64,000 nucleotides of DNA from contig CAZYMU010000004.1 in the NCBI GenBank assembly GCA_964648465.1, positions 1 through 64,000 on the forward strand. The letters run 5' to 3'. Each line of letters opens with the position of its first letter. Position 1 is the first letter of the stretch. Positions 44,856-54,001 of the stretch are shown one piece after another. The translations under genes and the position numbers were made by a program. The DNA comes from Aminicenans sp964648465 (GTDB taxonomy: Bacteria; Acidobacteriota; Aminicenantia; Aminicenantales; Aminicenantaceae). Below the pieces are notes generated by a model. It searched no databases and was not told the origin of the DNA. It saw only the letters and a program-made list of their open reading frames with translations.

Positions 44856-46694
44856 TTATCCCTGCATTTCTTTGTTTTTAATCTTGATATAAACATGAAT
44901 ATTAACAATAGCAGCCGGTGTTATACCTGAAATTTTTTTCGCTTCTCCTATTGTTTTTGGATTAAATTTTTCCAGTTTTTCTATCACCTCTGCCGATAGT
45001 CCAGAGATTTTTTTAAATTCTACATTTTCAGGGATTTTTTCCCTTTCGAGCTTAATAATCTGTGCAATCTCTTTTGCCTGTCTTTTTAAATAACCCTCAT
45101 ATTTTACTTCTGATTCGATATGACGTATTTCTTCAACCGATAAGTCAACATCAGGTTTTTTGTATTCTACCACATTTTCAAAATTTGAATGAGGTTTTTT
45201 TAATAAGTCCTTTAAAGAAATTTTTTCTCTGCCTTTCGTAATTATCTTTTCCTTTTGGAGGAAATTCATGACTTTATTCGTCCGTTCCTGCTTTTCCAGA
45301 AATGCTTCCCAAGTTTTTTCATCAATAAGTCCAAGTTGATTACCATATTTCATTAACCTTTTGTCTGCATTATCAATCCGTAGGAGCAGACGATATTCTG
45401 CCCTGGAAGTAAAGAGTCTATAAGGTTCTTCTACTCCTTTTGTTATGAGGTCGTCAATAAAGACACCTATATACGCTTCATCTCTCCGTAGAATGAATGG
45501 TTTTTTTCTTTTTATTTTTAAAACAGCGTTTATGCCTGCCACTAAACCCTGGGCTGCTGCTTCTTCGTAGCCCGAAGTTCCATTAATCTGTCCGGCAAGG
45601 TATAAATTTTCGATGTTTTCTATTTCAAGAGTAGGACGAAGCTGTATAGGATTTACAGCATCATACTCGATAGCGTAAGCTGGCCTCATGATTCTTGCCT
45701 GGTCTAATCCTGGTATGCTCCTAAGAATTTCCTTTTGAATGTCAATAGGTAGACTTGATGAGACACCGTTAACATAAATTTCTTCCGTTTCAATCCCTTC
45801 GGGTTCCAGAAAAAATTGATGCCTCTTGTGATGGGGAAATTTAACAACCTTATCTTCAATTGAAGGACAGTAACGTATGCCGATACCTGTTATTTTTCCA
45901 CTGTAGAGAGGAGATCTATTCAGGTTTTTAAGGATGATCTCTTGAGTTTTTGAGTTAGTGTGTCCAATATAACATACGATCTTGTTTTGCAACTGTTTCT
46001 TCGTTCGGAAAGAAAAAGGAACCGGCTTTTCATCTCCTGGTTGAGGATCAAACTGCCGCCAGTCAATACTTTCATTATAGAGCCTCATAGGCGTGCCTGT
46101 TTTCAAGCGGAACATGTTCAGGCCTAATTTTTTCAAACTTTTACTCAACTCTTGAGATGCAGGTTCGTTGGCTCTTCCGGCAGGGTAGCTATTAAGCCCT
46201 ATATAAATAAGGCCGTTTAAGAAAGTTCCAGGGGTGAGGATAACAGCTCTGGCATGCAATTCACTACCTTCTTTTGTTTTTACGCCGCATGCTTTGCTAT
46301 TCTTTGAAAGAACTTCTGTAACTATCCCCTGGAAAAGCGTTAAATTTGGGACTTTTTCCAACCATTTTTTCATAGTCAGTCTATAGACGGCCTTATCGCA
46401 TTGAGCCCTTGGTGCTTGAACTGCACCTCCTCTGCTTCTGTTTAGCAGCCTGAACTGGATGCCTGTTTCGTCAGCCATAAGCCCCATTAGACCACCCAAA
46501 GCATCTATTTCCCTGACCAGATGTCCTTTGGCAAGGCCTCCTATTGCCGGGTTACATGACATCTGAGCGATTGTCTCAAGATTTATAGTAATAAGGCAAG
46601 TTTCAAGGCCCATTGTACTTGCTGCATAGGAAGCTTCGCAACCCGCATGACCTGCACCGACTACGATAACATCATATTCACCAATAATGTTCAT
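44856..46694 (-). CDS. mnmG: tRNA uridine-34 modification enzyme MnmG (GidA)
   Basis: FAD-dependent partner of MnmE in 5-carboxymethylaminomethyl-uridine synthesis at wobble U34, 612 residues. The FAD motif GAGHAGCEAS begins at residue 13. Conserved CNPAIGGLAKGHLVREIDALGG and the C-terminal helical domain with GYLKRQ are present. The ATG at 46694 gives the standard N-terminus; a TTG seven codons earlier would overlap mnmE. Confidence 0.97.
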   Translation of the reverse strand: MNIIGEYDVIVVGAGHAGCEASYAASTMGLETCLITINLETIAQMSCNPAIGGLAKGHLVREIDALGGLMGLMADETGIQFRLLNRSRGGAVQAPRAQCDKAVYRLTMKKWLEKVPNLTLFQGIVTEVLSKNSKACGVKTKEGSELHARAVILTPGTFLNGLIYIGLNSYPAGRANEPASQELSKSLKKLGLNMFRLKTGTPMRLYNESIDWRQFDPQPGDEKPVPFSFRTKKQLQNKIVCYIGHTNSKTQEIILKNLNRSPLYSGKITGIGIRYCPSIEDKVVKFPHHKRHQFFLEPEGIETEEIYVNGVSSSLPIDIQKEILRSIPGLDQARIMRPAYAIEYDAVNPIQLRPTLEIENIENLYLAGQINGTSGYEEAAAQGLVAGINAVLKIKRKKPFILRRDEAYIGVFIDDLITKGVEEPYRLFTSRAEYRLLLRIDNADKRLMKYGNQLGLIDEKTWEAFLEKQERTNKVMNFLQKEKIITKGREKISLKDLLKKPHSNFENVVEYKKPDVDLSVEEIRHIESEVKYEGYLKRQAKEIAQIIKLEREKIPENVEFKKISGLSAEVIEKLEKFNPKTIGEAKKISGITPAAIVNIHVYIKIKNKEMQG

Positions 46695-46699
46695 TTTTT

Positions 46700-48067
46700 C
46701 TATTTCCCGATACAAAAATGATTGAATATATCTTCAATTATCTCATCCGTACGAATCTCGCCTGTAAGTTGACCCATCAGTTGTATTGTTTTTCGTATTT
46801 CTTCTGAATATATTTCCTCGGAGTAGCCATCTTTTAGGAGTTGTATAGCTTTAGTCAATAAATTAAAGATGCCCTCAAGAATAAATTTTTGTCTTAGGTG
46901 GAGGATAACCTCTTTATTTCTGCTTTGCCCCGGGATAAATATCTCGTGGATTTTTTCTTTGAGTTTTCCAAGGTTGATTCCCTTTAAGGCAGAAACACTT
47001 ATAACCGGAAGAGCTTTATTCATCTCTTTGATTTTTTTTATATCTATTTTCACTGGAAGGTCGATTTTGTTTAACAAGAGGAGCATTTTTTTATTTTTAA
47101 ATTTTTTAATTAATTCGAAGTCCTCTGCAGTCTCTTTCTGAGAAGCATCAATCATAAGAAGAATCCCATTGGCCTCAGATGCTAATTTTTTACTTCTCTT
47201 CATAGCTTCTTCTTCAATTGGGTGAGCAGCATTATCCAGGCCTGCCATATCAATCAGGTTGAAAAATGAGTCCTTTATTTTTATTTTTTCCTGTATGTAG
47301 TCCCTTGTTGTCCCAGGATTCGGATTTACTATAGCTCTTTGTTTTTCAAGAAGAGAATTAAATAATGTTGACTTTCCGACATTTGTTCTCCCTGTGATAG
47401 CTAAATTCAGGCCTTTCATAAGACTTTTCCCAAGATCGTAGCTATCAGTAAGTTGCCTGACGGCAAATATTGTCTTTTCTATTGTCTTGGTGATTTGTTT
47501 TGAAGATATTTTCAGGCCATCTTCAGGAAATTCAATGCTGGCTTCGATTTGAGACAAGAGATGGATAATCTTACTACGAACTGAATATACCCTTTTTGAA
47601 AGTCCTCCTTCCAGCTGGTGAAAGGATATTATTGCCTGTCTCAATGTAGAGGCCTTAATAATATCATTAACTGCTTCTGCCTGGAGGAGGTCAATTCTTC
47701 CATTAAGATAAGCTCGGAGAGTGAACTCTCCAGGCCTGGCATGCCTCGCTCCTTCTTTTATTCCCAGACGGACTACTTCTCCAAGAATTAAAGGGCTTCC
47801 ATGACAGCTAATCTCCACGACATCTTCTGATGTATAACTATGAGGGCCCTTAAAATAAGTCATATAAGCTTTTTCAAAATATTCTTTCTCGCCAGGATTA
47901 TAAATGATTCCAAGCATTGGACGTCTAATTGGAATTTTTATGCTGTTTTTGTTAGGTTTGAATATTTTTTTTGCAATATTAAGTGACCTTTCTCCACTCA
48001 GACGTACAATCCCCAACGCACCCTGACCAAGAGGAGTTGAAATAGCAATAATCGTGTCTGAAAACAT
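46700..48067 (-). CDS. mnmE: tRNA modification GTPase MnmE (TrmE)
   Basis: 455 residues: an N-terminal folate-binding domain (IIAISTPLGQGALGIVRLSG), a helical domain and an inserted G domain with GRTNVGKSTLFN near 224-235 and LNKID. The C-terminus ends in the invariant CIGK. Works with MnmG, which follows after 5 bases. The ATG start is standard. Confidence 0.97.
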   Translation of the reverse strand: MFSDTIIAISTPLGQGALGIVRLSGERSLNIAKKIFKPNKNSIKIPIRRPMLGIIYNPGEKEYFEKAYMTYFKGPHSYTSEDVVEISCHGSPLILGEVVRLGIKEGARHARPGEFTLRAYLNGRIDLLQAEAVNDIIKASTLRQAIISFHQLEGGLSKRVYSVRSKIIHLLSQIEASIEFPEDGLKISSKQITKTIEKTIFAVRQLTDSYDLGKSLMKGLNLAITGRTNVGKSTLFNSLLEKQRAIVNPNPGTTRDYIQEKIKIKDSFFNLIDMAGLDNAAHPIEEEAMKRSKKLASEANGILLMIDASQKETAEDFELIKKFKNKKMLLLLNKIDLPVKIDIKKIKEMNKALPVISVSALKGINLGKLKEKIHEIFIPGQSRNKEVILHLRQKFILEGIFNLLTKAIQLLKDGYSEEIYSEEIRKTIQLMGQLTGEIRTDEIIEDIFNHFCIGK

Positions 48068-48192
48068 TCTTATATATTAAACTGTGAAATATAAAACGTA
48101 AAGAAAAAATGGATCTAGAAAAATACAGAGAATACTCGGATTGAATTATAATATTCTATATTAACAATAAAAACGATATATTGAGTAGTATG

Positions 48193-48816
48193 CTATTCTT
48201 TTTCATGGAAAATCCTTATTTTCTTCATAAAGCCATCACCGATACTTTCTGTTGTGATTCCCGGAAATTGATTAATGGCAACATGAACAATCCGTCTCTC
48301 ATAGGGATTCATCAAATCCAGGATCTCGTTTCGACCGGATTTTTGTACTTGGTTCGCAATATTTTGGACATAATCTTTCAATTCGCGTTCTTTCCGCTGT
48401 CTGAAAAAGTCGCAGTCAGTCTGAACTTTTTTCGTAGAAACTTTGTTGAGAATGTGCTGAAATGATATAAGAAGCAAACCGTCTTTCCAAAGTAGCAAGT
48501 GTTTATCTTCACCATCGAAAATAATATAAATCATATCGTTTTTTTTCTTTGTGTAGTAATTGATATCAAGTGGATAGAGGGCAAGTAGTTTATCAAGGAA
48601 GTCTGTAACAGCTAATTCTCCTGACCTTTTTTTTGGCCAAGTACGGATAACGATTTCTTTGCTACCGATCCCGAATAGTTTAGTTTTTTCTGCAACAACC
48701 TCATAGTTAATCTGGTCACGGGTAAGTTTTAAAACATGCTCGGCAAGACTAATCGCATCTTCCAGATTCCTTCCCTTGAATTCTTGTTCTAAATCATTTT
48801 TTTCGTTTTTTTCCAT
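48193..48816 (-). CDS. Jag/KhpB-type RNA-binding protein
   Basis: 207 residues with the Jag layout: an N-terminal Jag_N module (about 14-63; GRNLEDAISLAEHVLKL), a KH-like region (about 70-140) and a C-terminal R3H domain (MNPYERRIVHVAINQFPGITTES). The R3H motif keeps its Arg and His. It follows yidC with a 23-base overlap, the usual order. In studied bacteria it binds RNA and affects cell division and elongation. Confidence 0.88.
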   Translation of the reverse strand: MEKNEKNDLEQEFKGRNLEDAISLAEHVLKLTRDQINYEVVAEKTKLFGIGSKEIVIRTWPKKRSGELAVTDFLDKLLALYPLDINYYTKKKNDMIYIIFDGEDKHLLLWKDGLLLISFQHILNKVSTKKVQTDCDFFRQRKERELKDYVQNIANQVQKSGRNEILDLMNPYERRIVHVAINQFPGITTESIGDGFMKKIRIFHEKE

Positions 48817-50449
48817 GAGGAACCCTCTTTTTTTTATGTAAGTAACGATTCATGATGTATTGTTGTCCGATTTGTAGAATATTGTTTGTCAGCCAGTAAA
48901 GAACAAGACCGCTTTGAAAGTTCATGAAAAAGATAGTCATAATTACCGGCATGATAAGCATCATTTTTTGCTGGGTAGGTTCAGCAGATGTAGGAGTCAT
49001 CTTTTGACTGATAAATTGTGTTATCCCCATTAATATTGGAGTCACATAATATGGATCTTTAATTGAAAGGTCTTTTATCCAAAAGATAAAAGGACTTTGT
49101 CTAAATTCAACAGCGATTATAAGGAGCCTGAAAAAACCCCAGAAAATAGGGAGCTGAATCAACATGGGCAGGCAACCTCCAGCAGGGTTTATGCCATGTT
49201 CCTTATAAATCTTCATCATCTCTTCATTCATTTTGCGGCGTTGGGCAATGTCTTGTTTGGCTTTTTTATGTTTGGCTCGAAGAGCTTTTATTTTAGGCTG
49301 TATTTCCTGCATTTTTGCCATTGATTTTGTGCTGCTGTAAGTCAGAGGGAAACATATGATTTTAATTATAATTGTCAGGATGATAATGCAAAATCCCCAG
49401 TTGGGGAATACTTTATGGGTAGATTTAATCGCTTTGTAAAGAAACTCAGCTATAAATCCGAAGAGGCCAAATCTTATTATCTTTTTTGTTTCATGGCCAA
49501 ATGTATTCAGAGTGTCGAATTGTTTGGGGCCGATAAAGGCTTTCTCAGCGCTGCTTACATAGAGAAAAAAATATGGGGCCTGGTTCTTTTCCTCCCTCAG
49601 GAAAGTAGCACTCCCCTCTTGGGGAGAGGTAAGAAACAGTGCTGTAAAATACTGGTCCTCATAACCTACCCACTGAATATGATAATGAGTATTTTCTCCA
49701 GGATTATCAGCATTGTATTTTCTTTCTTCTTGATGCAAGACCTTTTTACCTGAATATACTGCTATTCCTCTTGTCCTTCCAAATCGCTGTTTTTGGGCTA
49801 CTGCTGAAGGGTTGCCAATGCTAGGCCCCCAGATAATGTTAGGTTCGATTTTCTGGCCATTTTTCCAGACCTCTATGTTGATATCAACATCATATTCGCC
49901 ATCTTTGAATGTAAAGGTTTTTTCGACTCTGTTTCCTTTCCCGTCAGCATACTGGAAATGCAGTTCTTCTCTCCGCCCTTCTCTCAAATCCAATGTCTTC
50001 CTTGAAGATTTATAGAAGGCTTTGTTAATTACATCATCAAAGAAAGAATCACCCGTGCTCAATAAAAACGGATATTTATCTATTTCTTCAGAATGGGCAG
50101 AAATGAGTTCCAGGTCTTCCTTGTCATCATCTTTAAATTCTTTTAATTTCCAGCTCTTTAACAAGGCCCCTTTATTACTCCATACAGCTCGATATAATGA
50201 CGTATCAACAACAATTTGTTTTTCGATTTGCTCATAGACAGGTTGAAAGTCAATCTTTTCCGCACTTTTTATGGTCTCGGGAGATTTCACGCCTTCTTTT
50301 TGGAGAGAGCTTGCCTCAGATTTTTGTTCAATCTCTATTGCAGGCTTTGAAATCGGTTCTGGCGGAGGTTCTTTCTTAAAGAAAATAGCCTGCCATAGAA
50401 ATAAGACCAAGAAAGAGAGGACAATAGCTAATAATAATCTTTTTTCCAT
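48794..50449 (-). CDS. yidC: Membrane protein insertase YidC
   Basis: Inserts and folds inner-membrane proteins, 551 residues. An N-terminal membrane anchor (MEKRLLLAIVLSFLVLFLWQ) is followed by the large periplasmic beta domain of the Gram-negative form (about 60-330) and five conserved membrane helices (KMQEIQPKIKALRAKH loop, PIFWGFFRLL). The basic tail KKKRVPHGKKRKK is ribosome-contacting in type. The ATG at 50449 is chosen over an upstream frame extension that would run into yidD. Confidence 0.96.
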   Translation of the reverse strand: MEKRLLLAIVLSFLVLFLWQAIFFKKEPPPEPISKPAIEIEQKSEASSLQKEGVKSPETIKSAEKIDFQPVYEQIEKQIVVDTSLYRAVWSNKGALLKSWKLKEFKDDDKEDLELISAHSEEIDKYPFLLSTGDSFFDDVINKAFYKSSRKTLDLREGRREELHFQYADGKGNRVEKTFTFKDGEYDVDINIEVWKNGQKIEPNIIWGPSIGNPSAVAQKQRFGRTRGIAVYSGKKVLHQEERKYNADNPGENTHYHIQWVGYEDQYFTALFLTSPQEGSATFLREEKNQAPYFFLYVSSAEKAFIGPKQFDTLNTFGHETKKIIRFGLFGFIAEFLYKAIKSTHKVFPNWGFCIIILTIIIKIICFPLTYSSTKSMAKMQEIQPKIKALRAKHKKAKQDIAQRRKMNEEMMKIYKEHGINPAGGCLPMLIQLPIFWGFFRLLIIAVEFRQSPFIFWIKDLSIKDPYYVTPILMGITQFISQKMTPTSAEPTQQKMMLIMPVIMTIFFMNFQSGLVLYWLTNNILQIGQQYIMNRYLHKKKRVPHGKKRKK

Positions 50450-50460
50450 TTTTAAATCCT

Positions 50461-50670
50461 TTATGGAACAGGATCGACTCCTCCAGGGTGAAGCGGATGG
50501 CATTTAAGGAGCCTTTTTGTTCCTAGAAATATTCCCTTGATCAGGCCGTACTTTTTTATTACTTCATAAGTATATATTGAACATGAAGGATAAAAACGGC
50601 AGTGGTTGCCAATAAGAGGAGAGATTAAGGATTTATAGCTTCTTATTAAGAATAAAGCAATATTTTTCAT
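50461..50670 (-). CDS. yidD: Membrane protein insertion efficiency factor YidD
   Basis: A 69-residue protein with the YidD pattern: an amphipathic N-terminal helix (ALFLIRSYKSLISPLIG) and the Cys/Pro-rich core CRFYPSCSIYTYEVI, ending KCHPLHPGG. It lies between rnpA and yidC, as in most bacteria. The start at ATG 50670 is chosen; a GTG five codons earlier is possible. Neither has a strong ribosome site. Confidence 0.93.
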   Translation of the reverse strand: MKNIALFLIRSYKSLISPLIGNHCRFYPSCSIYTYEVIKKYGLIKGIFLGTKRLLKCHPLHPGGVDPVP

Positions 50671-50693
50671 TAAGTTTGATTTCACTAACTATT

Positions 50694-50798
50694 CTGAATC
50701 ATTCATAAGCCAACCAGATCTATTACGACCTAGGCTACTCCGAGGTTGATATGATTTTAATTGTTTCATTGTCTCGGCAATTTTTATGAATAATTCAG
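50694..50798. repeat. Inverted repeat flanking the yidD-rnpA gap
   Basis: CTGAATCATTCATAA (50694-50708) and TTATGAATAATTCAG (50784-50798) are reverse complements with one mismatch in 15. The second arm forms the last codons of rnpA. The same 15-mer (CTGAATTATTCATAA) occurs once more at 38187-38201, at the end of manB, and a partial form (TTATGAATAAT) at 182-192. It may be a small repeat family or a processing hairpin. Confidence 0.5.
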
Positions 50799-51134
50799 GC
50801 TAATTGATTTTACAGCATTGATGTAATCTTCTTGAAGATTAAGCCATGATGCTTCCTGAATCTCTTTTTTTACAATAATGATAATATCCATAGGGTTATT
50901 AAAGAATTCTTTATTGCTCCGGAATAAATTCCTTATCCATCTCTTTATTTTATTTCTCTGAACCGAATTGCCTGTTTTCTTGCTAACGACTACACCCATT
51001 CTGGAAAAACTTAACTTATTAGAGAGATAAATAAGCGTAAAATATCTTCCTCTAAAACGTTTGCCTTTTTTATAAAGAAATAAAAAATCTTCCTTTTTTC
51101 TTATCCTCTCTTGAGGGTTAAGAGTTTCAGACAT
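50784..51134 (-). CDS. rnpA: Ribonuclease P protein component
   Basis: Protein subunit of RNase P, 116 residues. The conserved RNR-like motif is QRNKIKRWIRNLFR; FLFLYKKGKRFRGRYFTL and GVVVSKKTGN fit the family. The ATG at 51134 overlaps the rpmH stop by one base (TGATG), a classic coupling. The C-terminal codons fall inside an inverted repeat. Confidence 0.95.
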   Translation of the reverse strand: MSETLNPQERIRKKEDFLFLYKKGKRFRGRYFTLIYLSNKLSFSRMGVVVSKKTGNSVQRNKIKRWIRNLFRSNKEFFNNPMDIIIIVKKEIQEASWLNLQEDYINAVKSISLNYS

Positions 51135-51268
51135 CAAACGGAAAGTTTTTTTCTGCCTTTTTGTCTTCTATTCTTAATGACATTCTGGCCGCCATTAGTC
51201 TTCATGCGGACTAGGAAGCCATGATTTTTATGTCTTCTTCTTCTGTTTGGTTGAAATGTCCTTTTCAT
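51134..51268 (-). CDS. rpmH: 50S ribosomal protein L34
   Basis: A 44-residue ribosomal protein, found by reading the region upstream of rnpA. MKRTFQPNRRRRHKNHGF and the rest (LVRMKTNGGQNVIKNRR, KKLSV) are canonical L34. It begins the rpmH-rnpA-yidD-yidC-jag-mnmE-mnmG-parA-parB block. In many bacteria dnaA lies divergently upstream; here carD does. Confidence 0.97.
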   Translation of the reverse strand: MKRTFQPNRRRRHKNHGFLVRMKTNGGQNVIKNRRQKGRKKLSV

Positions 51269-51767
51269 TTTTTTATCTTTGAGTAAAATATGTTAATAAA
51301 CTTGTAGACTTCTGTCAAGCTGGAAAATAAGGTTCATCGCAATAATAGATACCTGATTAGAAGACAAGAGGAAGAGGAGCGAATGAATTTGATGGCATGT
51401 CTGCGCTCCACTAAGATTTTTAACGCCATTTCTTCCCCGATCTTCTCGGCTCTGCTGGAACTCCGCATGTTTATCTTAAGCACCGCCACAATGTCCGCGA
51501 GCCACCATTAACACCGCTATATTGATTCTACAGTGCTCACACATCCATCAGGCCCGACTTAGCGTCGGATTCCCTCGAAGATCGACTCATAAAGACTAAA
51601 TCTTTTAATGTTGCTTCCTCCATACTCTCAAATTCATTTGTTTACATGCATTTTATCTGACTCCATTGAAAAAAAACGTAAGCTCAACGTTTGCTATGGA
51701 GAGGGGTAAACAACCTTGTCCATCCTGAATTTGACTATTATTTCATAATTCATTATAATAAGGAAAA
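51269..51767. other. Gene-free divergent region between rpmH and carD
   Basis: About 500 bases without a credible gene. It holds repeat copy B (51522-51634) and must hold the promoters of rpmH and carD. In the origin-type gene order this is where oriC or dnaA might be expected, but I saw no cluster of TTATCCACA-like DnaA boxes. A short minus-strand frame about 51350-51500 is open but unrecognised and looks like relic coding sequence. Confidence 0.55.
51522..51634 (-). repeat. Diverged intergenic repeat, copy B (upstream of rpmH)
   Basis: The minus-strand partner of 200-316, sharing GAGTCGATCTTCGAGG and CTGATGGATGTGTGAGCACT. Its central hairpin is CCGAC, loop GCTAA, GTCGG, where copy A has CCCG/CGGG. 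The minus strand also reads as a 27-codon frame from an ATG (SMEEATLKDLVFMSRSSRE) to a TGA; the same frame starts in copy A but is broken. It points toward rpmH, 253 bases away. Confidence 0.6.
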
Positions 51768-52286
51768 ATGAATTTATTTAAGATTGGAGATAAAATAATT
51801 TATCCCAATCAAGGAATTGGGGTTATAGAAGATATAAAACAAGAAAATTATTTTGGAGAAAGTTTTAATCTCTATCATGTAAGAATTATTTCTAATAACA
51901 CATTGGTCTTAATCCCTTCTTCTAACACAGAAGAAATAGGAATCCGAAAGCCAGTTTCAGAAGACAATATTGAAAAAGTTTTTAATTTCATGAGAAGTGG
52001 GCTCGTTGATGTTGCTATGAACTGGAAAGGAAGATATAAAGGATATCTTGAGCTTATGAGAAGCGGACATATCCTTGATATAGCATTAGTCTTGAAGAGC
52101 CTTTATTACCTGAGTTTAATCAAGCCTCTTTCTTTTAGAGAGAAAAAAATGATGGAAAAAGCAAAAGATCTTGTGGTTTCAGAGATTTCTGAAGTATCCT
52201 GTATTCCGTGTTCTAATATAGAAAAAAGAGTTTTTGATAGTTTATCCTTATGCTTTGAAAATGTTCCCAGCCAAGTAGATACTTGA
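51768..52286 (+). CDS. CarD/CdnL-family transcription regulator
   Basis: 172 residues. An N-terminal Tudor-like RNA-polymerase-interacting domain (FKIGDKIIYPNQGIGVIEDI; 4-65) precedes a helical DNA-binding domain (about 75-160), with the typical MRSGLVDVAMNWKGRYKGYLELM segment. CdnL proteins stabilise open promoter complexes, especially at rRNA promoters. The start has an AAGGA site. It opens the carD-CNNM-smpB plus-strand unit. Confidence 0.9.
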   Translation: MNLFKIGDKIIYPNQGIGVIEDIKQENYFGESFNLYHVRIISNNTLVLIPSSNTEEIGIRKPVSEDNIEKVFNFMRSGLVDVAMNWKGRYKGYLELMRSGHILDIALVLKSLYYLSLIKPLSFREKKMMEKAKDLVVSEISEVSCIPCSNIEKRVFDSLSLCFENVPSQVDT

Positions 52287-52296
52287 TTTTCAAATT

Positions 52297-53574
52297 ATGC
52301 TATTTCCTGCCATTCTTCTTTTTTTCCTGTTTCTTCTGTTAAGCGCATTTTTTTCCTCTTCGGAGACAGCGTTTGTAGCAGCTAATCCTTACAGAATTGA
52401 TTATTTAGAAAAGAAAGGTTCCAAAAGCGCGAAGTTAGTCAGGAGAATGCTCAGAAGAGTGGATGACCTGCTCGCCACTATTCTCATCGGTAATACTCTG
52501 GTTAACACCGCAGCGGCCTCAATAGCCACTTTTATCTTTGTCTCCTTCATGCCTTCTAATAAAAACCAGGCTGTTGTTCTGGCTACAGTAGTAACAACTT
52601 TCCTGATTCTCGTTTTTTCCGAGATCACACCAAAGACATATGCTGCTTATAATCCTGTTAAGCTTTCGTTTTTGTTCGTACAGCCAGTAAGATTCTTTAT
52701 TGCGATTTTTTATCCCCTTGTAAAGATATTTACCTTAGTAACACGCTTGATATTTCCATCACAAAGAAAAACGGCCGGGAGATATCCATCTCTTAATGAA
52801 GAGGAGATAAAAGTTTTGTTCTCAATGGGAGTCAAAGGTATGTCTTCTCTCCGTAAAAAGATGATTTCAGGGGTTCTCGAGATCGGGTCTCGCCCAATCA
52901 GAGAAATTATGGTTCCCCGCCCCAAAGTCGTGGCGATTGAGATAGAATCGTTACCAGGACAAATACACGATCTAATTCGCACCGCCGGATTCTCTAGATT
53001 CCCCGTCTATAAAGGCTGCTTGGACAATGTCAAAGGGATCATCCATGCAAAAGATATTATTCCCTATCTTATTGATAATAATGAAATTAACATAAAAGAG
53101 CTCTTAAGGAAATCTCTTTTTGTGCCGGAATCGGCTTCTCTAGAAAATGTCTTGATTCAAATGCAGGAGAGTGCAACTCAGCTGGTTTTTGTAGTGGATG
53201 AATTCGGTAATATGGAGGGGATAGTAACTCTTGAGGATATAATTGAAGAGATAGTTGGAGAAATCCAGGATGAGTATGATGCCAAACAAGAAAAACTGAT
53301 TATTAAGGCAAATGAAAATATCTATTTTGTAAGAGGGAATACTGCAATTAAAGAAGTTAATCAGGAGATCCCCATCGATATCCCCGTGACAGGGGAATAC
53401 ACAACATTGGCCGGGTTTTATCTTAACGAATTTGGTAAAATACCTAAGGATGGAGATGTTTTAGAGTACAAGGGACACAGCTTTGAAGTAAAAAAAATGA
53501 GAAAGCGGCATATCGAGTTAATCAAGATTGTTTTAAAACAAAAAGACTATAATGAGAATAATCGCAAAAAATAA
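52297..53574 (+). CDS. CNNM/HlyC-CorC family membrane protein
   Basis: 425 residues. An N-terminal DUF21 (CNNM) membrane domain with about four helices (1-185; SSSETAFVAANPYRI), a tandem CBS pair (about 200-330; IREIMVPRPKVVAIE, VDEFGNMEGIVTLEDIIEEIVGEI) and a C-terminal CorC_HlyC domain (about 345-420). Members act in magnesium or cobalt efflux; the old name haemolysin is misleading. It overlaps smpB by 23 bases. Confidence 0.92.
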   Translation: MLFPAILLFFLFLLLSAFFSSSETAFVAANPYRIDYLEKKGSKSAKLVRRMLRRVDDLLATILIGNTLVNTAAASIATFIFVSFMPSNKNQAVVLATVVTTFLILVFSEITPKTYAAYNPVKLSFLFVQPVRFFIAIFYPLVKIFTLVTRLIFPSQRKTAGRYPSLNEEEIKVLFSMGVKGMSSLRKKMISGVLEIGSRPIREIMVPRPKVVAIEIESLPGQIHDLIRTAGFSRFPVYKGCLDNVKGIIHAKDIIPYLIDNNEINIKELLRKSLFVPESASLENVLIQMQESATQLVFVVDEFGNMEGIVTLEDIIEEIVGEIQDEYDAKQEKLIIKANENIYFVRGNTAIKEVNQEIPIDIPVTGEYTTLAGFYLNEFGKIPKDGDVLEYKGHSFEVKKMRKRHIELIKIVLKQKDYNENNRKK

Positions 53575-54001
53575 AAAGGCCTTTTTTAACTACGAAATAC
53601 TGGAAAAGCATGAAACCGGGATTTCCCTGCTTGGGAGCGAGGTTAAATCCATCAGAGAAGGGCGAATAAGTTTGAAAGAAAGCTATGCAGAAATCAAAAG
53701 AGGGGAAATTTTTCTTATTAATTGCCATATTAACCCCTATGAAGCCGCAAACAGGTTTAATCATGACCCCCTAAGAGAAAGAAAGCTACTGCTTCATCGC
53801 AGGGAAATAAAACGTCTGACAGGAAAAGTAAAAGAAAAAGGTCTGACTCTTATTCCAACGAAAGTTTTTATTAGCAATCAAGGAAACGTGAAAGTTGAAA
53901 TATCTCTTGGTAAAGGTAAGAAAGCATATCAAAAGAGAGAGGCCATCCGTGAGAGGGATCGAGACAGAGAGATGAGAGCAGAGTTAAAAAACTGGCATTG
54001 A
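53552..54001 (+). CDS. smpB: SsrA-binding protein SmpB
   Basis: Partner of tmRNA in trans-translation, 149 residues. ETGISLLGSEVKSIREGRISLKESYAEI and the C-terminal basic tail (KREAIRERDRDREM) are canonical. The start overlaps the upstream CNNM gene. The tail overlaps the convergent oxidoreductase gene by 18 bases. No ssrA (tmRNA) gene was seen nearby. Confidence 0.96.
   Translation: MRIIAKNKKAFFNYEILEKHETGISLLGSEVKSIREGRISLKESYAEIKRGEIFLINCHINPYEAANRFNHDPLRERKLLLHRREIKRLTGKVKEKGLTLIPTKVFISNQGNVKVEISLGKGKKAYQKREAIRERDRDREMRAELKNWH

Noticed and set aside
51269..51767. Chromosomal origin of replication next to rpmH
   Set aside because: No cluster of DnaA boxes, no AT-rich unwinding block with repeats and no dnaA or dnaN gene were seen.
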